A stretch of DNA of 64,000 nt, taken from positions 6,634,001 to 6,698,000 of the forward strand of contig NZ_LN831029.1 in NCBI RefSeq assembly GCF_001457475.1, given 5' to 3'. Shown here in pieces: positions 37,822-44,829 of the stretch. The stretch is from Achromobacter xylosoxidans (GTDB lineage Bacteria > Pseudomonadota > Gammaproteobacteria > Burkholderiales > Burkholderiaceae_B). The number at the start of each line of letters is the position of its first letter. Position 1 is the first letter of the stretch. Made by a program: the position numbers and the translations under genes. The notes beneath the pieces are model-generated. The model was not told the origin of the DNA. It worked only from the letters and a program-made list of their open reading frames with translations, and searched no databases.

Positions 37822-38211
37822 ATGAAAACCCTTGCTACCGCTTTGATGCTGTCCATGTCCGTTCTGGCCGCCGGCGCCCAAGCCGCTGAAGCCGACCAAG
37901 GCGCCACCCGCGCCCAGGTCCAGGCCGAACTGCAACAAGCCAAGGTTTCGGGCCAATACACCTTCGGCGAAGAAGGCTACCCCGCCGCCATCGCCCAGAA
38001 GTCCAGCCTGACCTCGCAGCAAGTGCAGGAACAGCTGGCCCAGGCCAAGAACGCCGGTGAAGTCACCTTCGGCAACATGGACTACCCGCCCGCCCCGCAC
38101 GCGGCTACCGCGTCGCTGAGCCGCAGCCAGGTGCAAACCGAACTGGCCCAGGCCAAGGCGGAAGGCCTGGTCACCTTCGGCAATATGGACTACCCCCCCA
38201 TGGGCAGCTGA
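37822..38211 (+). CDS. DUF4148 secreted protein with three internal repeats
   Basis: A 129-residue exported protein. A signal peptide (MKTLATALMLSMSVLAAGAQA) is followed by three copies of a roughly 30-residue unit: a helix of the type QVQxELxQAK, then GxxTFG and a DYPPA-like end (EEGYPAA, NMDYPPA, NMDYPPM). This is DUF4148, abundant in Burkholderiales and of unknown function. A GGAGG site precedes the ATG and a strong terminator follows, so it is a one-gene transcript. Confidence 0.87.
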   Translation: MKTLATALMLSMSVLAAGAQAAEADQGATRAQVQAELQQAKVSGQYTFGEEGYPAAIAQKSSLTSQQVQEQLAQAKNAGEVTFGNMDYPPAPHAATASLSRSQVQTELAQAKAEGLVTFGNMDYPPMGS

Positions 38212-38250
38212 TTGCACGGCCTGGTCTCCAGGCCCCGCAATCCACCCGCA

Positions 38251-38285
38251 AAGCCCTCCGGCCTCACCCGGAGGGCTTTTCTTTT
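38251..38285 (+). terminator. Rho-independent terminator after the DUF4148 gene
   Basis: AAGCCCTCCGG (38251-38261) and CCGGAGGGCTT (38268-38278) form an 11-bp stem followed by TTTTCTTTT. Classic intrinsic terminator 40 bases after the stop. Confidence 0.9.
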
Positions 38286-38310
38286 GACGATTCGACATTC
38301 AATTAAGTCA

Positions 38311-38340
38311 TAACGACGCCACTCATAGCCGTTACGACGC
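38311..38340. promoter_or_regulatory. Direct repeat upstream of the dehydrogenase gene
   Basis: TAACGACGC (38311-38319) and TTACGACGC (38332-38340) lie 21 bases apart, two helical turns, on the same face of DNA, 75-105 bases before the start at 38416. Possible regulator-binding site; the protein is unknown. Confidence 0.35.
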
Positions 38341-38415
38341 TTTGCTATCTACAAATCGACAGCGCCCGCGCATAGGATGAGGCCAATCCCTCCCCCTCTA
38401 TGCAGGAGCCGCACC

Positions 38416-39534
38416 ATGTCCACCTCCACCAAGCCCGTCCTCCTCCTGGGCGCCGGCAAAATCGGGTTCGCCATTGCCTTGATGCTCGAACGCAGCGGCG
38501 ACTATTCGGTCCTGGTTGCCGACCAGGACCCGGCGCGACTCAACCTCGTCGCGGAACTGGGCTGCGACACCCGCCAGATCTCGGACGACGCGTCCCTGGC
38601 CCGCTGCATCGAGGGCCGCTATGCGGTCGTCAACGCCCTGCCATTCCACCGCGCCATCGCCGTCGCGCAGATGTGCGCGCGGGCCGGCGTACATTATTTC
38701 GACCTGACCGAAGACGTCGCCAGCACCCATGCCATCCAGGCGCTGGCCGCAGACGCCCGCGCCGTGCTGATGCCGCAGTGCGGCCTGGCTCCGGGCTTCA
38801 TCGGTATCGTCGGCAATGCGCTGGCGCGACGCTTCGACACGCTGCTGGACCTGCGCATGCGCGTGGGCGCGCTGCCGCGCTATCCGTCCAACAGCCTGCG
38901 CTACAACCTGACTTGGAGCACCGAGGGGCTCATCAACGAATACTGCAACCCATGCGAGGCGATCGTCGACGGCCAATTGACCAGCGTGCCGGCGCTGGAG
39001 GGCTACGAGACCTTCGCGCTGGACGGCGTCGAGTACGAAGCCTTCAACACCTCGGGCGGCCTGGGCACGCTGCCTGCAACGCTGCTGGGCCGCGCGCGCA
39101 ATGTCGATTACAAGTCGGTGCGCTATCCCGGCCACTGCAATCTGATGAAGCTGCTGCTCAACGATCTGCGGTTGCGCGATCGCCGCGACCTGCTCAAGGA
39201 CATTTTCGAAACCGCCATTCCCACCACCGAGCAGGACGTGATCGTGATCCAGGCGCAGGCCTCGGGCCATCGCCACGGCCGGCTGGAAGAAGAGTCATAC
39301 CCCATCCGCGTATTCGGCGCGGACGTCGACGGCCACCGACTCAGCGCCATCCAGCTGTCCACGGCCGCCGGCATCTGCGCGGCGCTGGACCTGGTGGCAC
39401 AGGGCACGCTGCCGCAACGCGGTTTCGTGGGCCAGGAACAGATCCCGCTGGAAGCCTTGCTGGGCAACCGCTTTGGCCGCGTCTATGCCGGCAAGCCGCT
39501 GGCATTGGCGGGCGCCATGACCGAGGACCGCTGA
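38416..39534 (+). CDS. Saccharopine-dehydrogenase-family protein, lysine 6-dehydrogenase-like
   Basis: A 372-residue NAD(P)-dependent dehydrogenase with the dinucleotide motif LLGAGKIGFAIA at the N-terminus. CGLAPGFIGIVGN, TWSTEGLINEYCNPC, FNTSGGLGTLPAT and YKSVRYPGHC match the layout of lysine 6-dehydrogenases, which oxidise lysine to aminoadipate semialdehyde, more than fungal saccharopine dehydrogenase. With the LysN-like aminotransferase at 34727 it could serve lysine breakdown, but the two are not in one operon. AGGAG precedes ATG 38416. Confidence 0.8.
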   Translation: MSTSTKPVLLLGAGKIGFAIALMLERSGDYSVLVADQDPARLNLVAELGCDTRQISDDASLARCIEGRYAVVNALPFHRAIAVAQMCARAGVHYFDLTEDVASTHAIQALAADARAVLMPQCGLAPGFIGIVGNALARRFDTLLDLRMRVGALPRYPSNSLRYNLTWSTEGLINEYCNPCEAIVDGQLTSVPALEGYETFALDGVEYEAFNTSGGLGTLPATLLGRARNVDYKSVRYPGHCNLMKLLLNDLRLRDRRDLLKDIFETAIPTTEQDVIVIQAQASGHRHGRLEEESYPIRVFGADVDGHRLSAIQLSTAAGICAALDLVAQGTLPQRGFVGQEQIPLEALLGNRFGRVYAGKPLALAGAMTEDR

Positions 39535-39613
39535 GGGCGGCGATGGTCGCTGACGGTAGGCCGCGAGCCGTCGCAACGCGCGGCCGTCGTTACCGTTGGC
39601 GCGCGCAACGCGG

Positions 39614-40372
39614 CTAGGCCCAGCCTTCCAGGCGCAGTGTCGCCCGCACCAGCCGCTGTTCTTCCTGCTCGATTTCCGCCAGGTTCTGCCGCACGCTGTC
39701 GACATGGTCGGCCGCGGCGCGGCGCGCCTGCTCCGGCTGGCGCGCGATCACGGCATTGAACAGCCGCGCGTGCTGCTTGTCGATCTGGCGCTTCTCGGGT
39801 TCACGGTGATACAGGTTGTTGACACAGGCGAACACCGACCCGAGCATCAGGTCGTTGAGCGACTGCAGCGTATGCACCAGCACCGGGTTGTGCGAGGCCT
39901 CGCAGATGGCCAGGTGGAACGCGTGATCCAGGTGCGCATGGGTGGCGGTGTCGGCCGATTGCGCGTTCACCATTTCGTCGTAACGGCGGCGGATCATGAT
40001 GAAGTCGGCCTGCGTGCCACGCAGGGCCGCCAGCCGTGCCGAATCGGCCTCCAGCAGGGAGCGCACTTCGAGCAGGTCGTACAGCGTGCGCGGTTGCGAA
40101 TTGAACAGGTGCATCAGCGGCCCGGCGTCGACCTTCGAGATGCGCGCCACGAACGAACCCTTGCCCTGCGAAGTGTGGATGATTTCACGCGCGCGCAGCA
40201 GTTTCAGGCCTTCGCGCAGCGCGGTGCGCGACACGCCCAGCTTTTCCGTCAGCCGCCGCTCCGACGGCAGCGCCTGGCCAGCCTTCAGGACGCCGTCCAG
40301 GATCAGGCGCTCGATGCGCTCCGCCACTTCATCCGCCACCTGGCGGGGTTTCGCTTCAGTTTCCGCGTGCAT
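39614..40372 (-). CDS. FadR-family GntR transcriptional regulator (GlcC-like)
   Basis: A 252-residue regulator: N-terminal winged helix (LPSERRLTEKLGVSRTALREGLKLL, here the recognition region near residues 45-70) and an all-helical FCD ligand-binding domain with Asp/His metal-site candidates (HLDHAFHLAICEAS, then ADHVDSV). It is divergent from glcB and two TGGTATGACCA palindromes sit between them, so it very probably controls glcB and itself, with glycolate or a similar 2-hydroxy acid as the likely effector (inference). Confidence 0.85.
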   Translation of the reverse strand: MHAETEAKPRQVADEVAERIERLILDGVLKAGQALPSERRLTEKLGVSRTALREGLKLLRAREIIHTSQGKGSFVARISKVDAGPLMHLFNSQPRTLYDLLEVRSLLEADSARLAALRGTQADFIMIRRRYDEMVNAQSADTATHAHLDHAFHLAICEASHNPVLVHTLQSLNDLMLGSVFACVNNLYHREPEKRQIDKQHARLFNAVIARQPEQARRAAADHVDSVRQNLAEIEQEEQRLVRATLRLEGWA

Positions 40373-40388
40373 GCGTTCTCCGGACCAG

Positions 40389-40399
40389 TGGTATGACCA
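40389..40399. promoter_or_regulatory. GntR operator copy 1 (TGGTATGACCA)
   Basis: Palindrome TGGT-ATG-ACCA, the TGGTnnnACCA form recognised by FadR/LldR-type GntR regulators. It lies 17 bases upstream of the regulator start, so it suits autoregulation. Confidence 0.7.
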
Positions 40400-40496
40400 A
40401 GCGCCAACAGCAAACCGCCTGCCGCCTACCACCTGCGTAAGTAACTGATATAAAACCATAAAAAAACGATGTTTGCCGAGCCGGGCGCAAACAAAC

Positions 40497-40507
40497 TGGT
40501 ATGACCA
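40497..40507. promoter_or_regulatory. GntR operator copy 2 (TGGTATGACCA)
   Basis: Exact second copy of the 11-base palindrome, extended here to CTGGTATGACCAG, 108 bases from copy 1 and about 100 bases upstream of glcB. Two identical sites could allow looping between bound dimers. Confidence 0.7.
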
Positions 40508-40608
40508 GCAGGTTTTGATATGGACTTTGCGGCGGGCGCGAACGATGATGTGTGGACAGATTCGCCCGGCGCGCGCGCCGTCCAGACCTCCTACCGTCAG
40601 AGATCCGC

Positions 40609-42783
40609 ATGACTCAACGCATCCAGCACCACGGCCTGCAAGTGGCGGCCAATCTCAGCCAGTTCATCGAACAAGAGGCGCTGCCCGGCTCCGGGCTGGC
40701 CGCTGACGCGTTCTGGAAGGGGTTCGCTGCCCTGGTGCATGACCTGGCGCCCAAGAACCGCGCCCTGCTGGCCGAACGCGATCGCCTGCAGGCCGAACTC
40801 GACGCCTGGCATCGCGCCCATCCCGGCCCCATCGCCGATCCGGCCGCCTACCGCCAGTTTCTGGAAGGCATCGGCTACCTGTTGCCCCAACCGGCCAGCG
40901 TGCGCGCCACCACCGACAATGTCGACACCGAGATTTCGCAGCAGGCCGGCCCGCAACTGGTGGTGCCGGTGTCCAACTCCCGCTACGCCCTGAATGCCGC
41001 CAACGCGCGCTGGGGCAGCCTGTACGACGCGCTGTACGGCACCGACGCCATTCCCGCCACGCCCGGCGACGGCGGCGCCGGCTACAACCCCGAACGCGGT
41101 CGCGCCGTCATCGCCCGCGCCCGCGCCTTCCTGGATGAGGCCGCGCCGCTGGCGCAGGGCTCGCACACCGACGCCCGCGGCTACACGGTCGAGAATGGCC
41201 AGCTCAAGGTGGCGCTGGCCAATGGCGCCACCACGCTCAAGAACCCGGCCCAATTCACCGGCTACCAGGGCGACGCGGCGGCTCCCGGCGCCATCCTGCT
41301 CAAGAACAACGGCCTGCATTTCGAGATCCAGATCGACCGCACCCATACCATCGGCGCCACCGACGCGGCCGGCGTCAAGGACGTGCTGGTCGAGGCCGCG
41401 CTGACCACCATCATGGATTGCGAAGACTCGGTCGCCGCGGTCGACGCCGACGACAAGGTCCACATCTACCGCAACTGGCTCGGCCTGATGAAGGGCGACC
41501 TGACCGAAGCCGTCACCAAGGTCGGCAAGACCTTCACCCGCAAGCTCAATCCCGACCGCCAGTACACGCGTCCGGACGGCTCGGCCCTGACGCTGCACGG
41601 CCGTTCGCTGATGTTCGTGCGCAACGTCGGCCACCTCATGACCAATCCGGCCGTGCTCGACCGCGACGGCCAGGAGATCCCGGAGGGTATCCTCGACGCC
41701 GTGGTCACCAGCCTGGCGGCGCTGCAGGACCGCGATCGCAAGCTGAACTCGCGCACCGGTTCGGTCTACATCGTCAAACCCAAGATGCACGGCCCCGCGG
41801 AGGCCGCGTTCGCCAGCGAGCTGTTCGACCGCGTCGAAGACCTGCTGGGCCTGCCGCGCAATACCCTGAAAATGGGCATCATGGACGAAGAGCGCCGCAC
41901 CAGCATCAACCTCAAGGCCTGCATCGCGGCCGCGGCGTCGCGCGTGGCGTTCATCAACACCGGGTTCCTCGATCGCACGGGCGACGAAATGCATTCCAGC
42001 ATGGAGGCCGGCCCCATGCTGCGCAAGGGCGACATGAAGTCCACCGCCTGGATCACCGCCTACGAACGCAACAACGTGCTGGTCGGCCTGGACGCCGGCC
42101 TGCGCGGCCGCGCCCAGATCGGCAAGGGCATGTGGGCCATGCCCGACCTGATGGCAGCCATGCTCGAACAGAAGATCGGACATCCCAAGGCCGGCGCCAA
42201 CACTGCCTGGGTGCCTTCGCCGACCGCGGCGACGCTGCACGCGCTGCACTACCACCAGGTGGACGTGCAGGCGGTCCAGCAGGAACTCGAACGCACCCGG
42301 CTCGACAGCGTGCGCGACGAGTTGCTGGCGGGCCTGCTGACGGTGCCCGTGGGTGATCGCTCCAAGTGGTCCGCCGCCGACATCCAGCAGGAACTGGACA
42401 ACAACGTCCAGGGCATCCTGGGCTACGTGGTGCGATGGATCGACCAGGGCGTGGGCTGCTCCAAGGTGCCGGACATCCACAACGTCGGTCTGATGGAAGA
42501 CCGCGCCACGCTGCGCATCTCCAGCCAGCACATCGCCAACTGGCTGCGCCACGGCGTCACCAACCGCGACCAGGTCATGGAAACCTTCCAGCGCATGGCC
42601 AAGGTGGTGGACGGCCAGAACGCCGGCGATCCCCATTACCTGCCGATGGCCGGCAACTTCGACGGCTCGCTGGCGTTCAAGGCGGCTTGCGCGCTGGTGT
42701 TCGAAGGCCTGACCCAGCCCAACGGCTACACCGAGCCACTGCTGCACAAGTTCCGCCTGGAGTTCAAGGCCGCCCAGGCCTGA
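40609..42783 (+). CDS. glcB: Malate synthase G
   Basis: A 724-residue cytoplasmic enzyme condensing glyoxylate with acetyl-CoA to malate. Length and segments such as [36 protein letters not shown] and [19 protein letters not shown] identify isoform G, which serves glycolate/glyoxylate use rather than the plasmid-like isoform A. ATG 40609 matches the family N-terminus. It is preceded by the GntR operator region and followed by a strong terminator, so it is monocistronic. Confidence 0.95.
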   Translation: MTQRIQHHGLQVAANLSQFIEQEALPGSGLAADAFWKGFAALVHDLAPKNRALLAERDRLQAELDAWHRAHPGPIADPAAYRQFLEGIGYLLPQPASVRATTDNVDTEISQQAGPQLVVPVSNSRYALNAANARWGSLYDALYGTDAIPATPGDGGAGYNPERGRAVIARARAFLDEAAPLAQGSHTDARGYTVENGQLKVALANGATTLKNPAQFTGYQGDAAAPGAILLKNNGLHFEIQIDRTHTIGATDAAGVKDVLVEAALTTIMDCEDSVAAVDADDKVHIYRNWLGLMKGDLTEAVTKVGKTFTRKLNPDRQYTRPDGSALTLHGRSLMFVRNVGHLMTNPAVLDRDGQEIPEGILDAVVTSLAALQDRDRKLNSRTGSVYIVKPKMHGPAEAAFASELFDRVEDLLGLPRNTLKMGIMDEERRTSINLKACIAAAASRVAFINTGFLDRTGDEMHSSMEAGPMLRKGDMKSTAWITAYERNNVLVGLDAGLRGRAQIGKGMWAMPDLMAAMLEQKIGHPKAGANTAWVPSPTAATLHALHYHQVDVQAVQQELERTRLDSVRDELLAGLLTVPVGDRSKWSAADIQQELDNNVQGILGYVVRWIDQGVGCSKVPDIHNVGLMEDRATLRISSQHIANWLRHGVTNRDQVMETFQRMAKVVDGQNAGDPHYLPMAGNFDGSLAFKAACALVFEGLTQPNGYTEPLLHKFRLEFKAAQA

Positions 42784-42815
42784 TTGCCGCCGGCCACGGC
42801 GACGCATATCTCCCA

Positions 42816-42845
42816 CCGGACAGCCTCGGCTGTCCGGTTTTTTTT
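42816..42845 (+). terminator. Rho-independent terminator after glcB
   Basis: CCGGACAGCC (42816-42825) and GGCTGTCCGG (42828-42837) form a near-perfect stem followed by eight T residues. 33 bases after the stop. Confidence 0.93.
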
Positions 42846-42872
42846 GGTCGGCATCTGCAAGAGGTCGCCATT

Positions 42873-42888
42873 TTTCGCACAGTCGTGC
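42873..42888. promoter_or_regulatory. Probable operator of the TetR regulator, copy 1
   Basis: TTTCGCAC-AG-TCGTGC sits 13-28 bases upstream of the tetR-family ATG and differs from a second site at 43565-43580 at only two central bases. Half-sites GCAC and GTGC form the dyad. Confidence 0.65.
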
Positions 42889-42901
42889 TAAATTTGATCG
42901 C

Positions 42902-43519
42902 ATGACTGCCAAGACCGAAAAAAGCGAGCTGACTTTCGCGGCCATCGTGGACGCGGCCCTGGACATGGCAGCCGCCCAGGGGCTCGAGAGCCTGTCGCTC
43001 GGCCAGGTGGCCAAACGCCTGGACATCAGCAAGAGCGGTGTGTTTTCGCGGGTCGGATCGCGCGAGGCCTTGCAGCAGGCCGTTCTGGACGAGTACGAGC
43101 GCCGCTTCGTCGCCGCGGTCTTCACGCCCGCGATGACCCGGCCTCGCGGCCTGCCGCGCCTGAACGCGTTGATGAACCTGTGGATCGAGCGTGCGTGCAA
43201 TGTCGAGCTGCTGACCGGCTGTATCTACATCGCCGGCGCCTTCGAGTTCGACGATGTCGAATCCCCTCTGCGCGAGATCCTGGAAAACAACCTGCGCCGC
43301 TGGCGTGGAGTGATGGTGCGCACGGTGCGACAGGCGCTGGACGAAGGCCATCTGCGCCCGGATACCGATCCCGAACAGCTCGTGTTCGAGGTCTACAGCC
43401 TGATGATCGGGCTGATGCACGATGCCCGCTTCCTGCGCGATCCGAAGGCGCGCGAACGGGTGCGGGCCGCCTACGAGCGCCTGATTTCGACCTATCGCAG
43501 TTTCAAGTACATCGAGTAG
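42902..43519 (+). CDS. TetR/AcrR-family transcriptional regulator
   Basis: A 205-residue repressor with an N-terminal helix-turn-helix (LSLGQVAKRLDISKSGVFSRVGSREALQ region, residues 35-62) and a helical ligand-binding domain with a GCIYIAGAFEFDD segment. Ligand unknown. Matching palindromes lie immediately upstream of its own ATG and upstream of the small gene at 43602, so it probably represses itself and that gene. Confidence 0.87.
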   Translation: MTAKTEKSELTFAAIVDAALDMAAAQGLESLSLGQVAKRLDISKSGVFSRVGSREALQQAVLDEYERRFVAAVFTPAMTRPRGLPRLNALMNLWIERACNVELLTGCIYIAGAFEFDDVESPLREILENNLRRWRGVMVRTVRQALDEGHLRPDTDPEQLVFEVYSLMIGLMHDARFLRDPKARERVRAAYERLISTYRSFKYIE

Positions 43520-43564
43520 TCGTCACACAGATCGCCGGCATGAGCCGGCATTTCTTTCGACAAA

Positions 43565-43582
43565 TTTCGCACGATCGTGCGA
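43565..43582. promoter_or_regulatory. Probable TetR operator, copy 2, before the small membrane gene
   Basis: TCGCACGATCGTGCGA (43567-43582) is a perfect 16-base palindrome, and TTTCGCAC-GA-TCGTGC repeats copy 1 except for the two central bases. It lies 20-37 bases upstream of the ATG at 43602. Confidence 0.7.
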
Positions 43583-43601
43583 TTTTAGGAGCGAGTGGAT
43601 C

Positions 43602-43718
43602 ATGGTTTTCTACATCGGTGGGGCCATCGCGGCGGCTGCGCTAGCGAGGTTATGGTTTCTGTGGCGGGCGCTGCTGCGGCAGCTGCCGGATATCTCCCGG
43701 CATCTGGTGTTGTTCTGA
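43602..43718 (+). CDS. 38-residue predicted membrane microprotein
   Basis: Too short for most gene finders. It begins at ATG 43602 with AGGAG 10 bases upstream, and encodes a single hydrophobic helix near the N-terminus (about residues 3-25, FYIGGAIAAAALARLWFLW) followed by an Arg-rich, amphipathic end with RQLPDISRHLVLF. It starts just after a perfect palindrome matching the operator of the TetR gene 82 bases upstream. I do not recognise it; a small regulator of a membrane complex or a stress peptide are possibilities. Existence is supported by context, not homology. Confidence 0.55.
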   Translation: MVFYIGGAIAAAALARLWFLWRALLRQLPDISRHLVLF

Positions 43719-43906
43719 TACGGGAGGCGCTTCCGTGCAGGCCCCATGACGATGGGACGCGGGTATGACGGAATCGAGACCCCTGGGCGAAGATGACGGT
43801 CGGCGCCTCTCATGGCTCCGCTCCCTGGTTTTCCAGCCGGCTAATGCCGCTCGCGCCCAACCCGCGCCCGGTCTATATTCCGTATTCACTCCTTGCCAAT
43901 GCATCC

Positions 43907-44761
43907 ATGTCGCGCTCCGTTCATCTACTGATCATCGATCCGCAAAACGATTTCTGCGATCTTCCGACGACGTACTTGCCCACCGACCCGCTGACCGGCC
44001 AAGCAGTCGCACCCGCCTTGCCGGTGCCCGGTGCCCATGCCGACATGCAACGGCTGGCGCGCTTCATCGACGCTGCGGCTCCCTCGCTGTCAGCCATTAC
44101 CGTCACGCTGGATTCGCACCACAGGCTGGACATCGCCCATCCCACGTTCTGGCGCACCGGTGACGGCCGGCCAGTATCACCCTTCACGCCCATCACCGCC
44201 AGTCAGGTGCGTTCCGGCGCCTTCCAGCCGCGCCATGTCGACGATCTGCCGCGCACGCTGTCTTATCTGGATGAATTGGAAGCGCGTGGCCGCTATACCC
44301 TGATGGTGTGGCCCGTGCATTGCGAGATCGGCACCTGGGGCCACAACGTCCACGCGGACGTGCGTGCCGCCTACGGCCGCTGGGAAGAAGAACGCCAGTT
44401 CATCGTGCGCAAGGTGCCGAAAGGCGCCAATCCCTGGACCGAGCACTACAGCGCCCTGATGGCCGAAGTACCCGACGCCGAAGACCCTCGCACCCAGCTC
44501 AACCGCAACCTGCTCGACTCGCTGGATCGCGCCGACCTCGTCATCGTGGCCGGCGAAGCCGGCAGCCACTGCGTCAAGGCGACGGTCGAGCACCTCACCG
44601 AGCACCTGCCCGGCGGCAACCTGTCACGCATTGTGCTGCTGACCGACTGTATCAGCCCGGTCACGGGCTTTGCGAGCGCCCAGGCTTCATTCCTGACAAA
44701 AATACGTGACCTGGGAGGGCAACTGCGTACCAGTGTCGATATGGTCCGCGCCTTGGCCTGA
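43907..44761 (+). CDS. Isochorismatase/nicotinamidase-like cysteine hydrolase
   Basis: A 284-residue hydrolase with the family triad visible: Asp in LLIIDPQNDFC near the N-terminus, a middle Lys (IVRKVPKGANPW) and the nucleophile in GEAGSHCVKATVEHL. WPVHCEIGTWGHNV is the usual metal/substrate-loop region. It is longer than typical nicotinamidases (about 200) because of two inserted segments. It acts on an amide or related bond in an unknown substrate. ATG 43907 has a poor ribosome-binding site; earlier in-frame Met at 43844 is possible. Confidence 0.8.
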   Translation: MSRSVHLLIIDPQNDFCDLPTTYLPTDPLTGQAVAPALPVPGAHADMQRLARFIDAAAPSLSAITVTLDSHHRLDIAHPTFWRTGDGRPVSPFTPITASQVRSGAFQPRHVDDLPRTLSYLDELEARGRYTLMVWPVHCEIGTWGHNVHADVRAAYGRWEEERQFIVRKVPKGANPWTEHYSALMAEVPDAEDPRTQLNRNLLDSLDRADLVIVAGEAGSHCVKATVEHLTEHLPGGNLSRIVLLTDCISPVTGFASAQASFLTKIRDLGGQLRTSVDMVRALA

Positions 44762-44829
44762 AGGCCGATGCGCGGCCACAGTCTGGCAATGGCCGGAACG
44801 CCCGCGACGCGGGCAGGCTTTCGATCGGG

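Noticed and set aside
40597..43200. An 867-codon minus-strand frame covering glcB and the tetR-family gene
   Set aside because: It runs through two well-supported plus-strand genes, a terminator and an operator, and shows no family motif.
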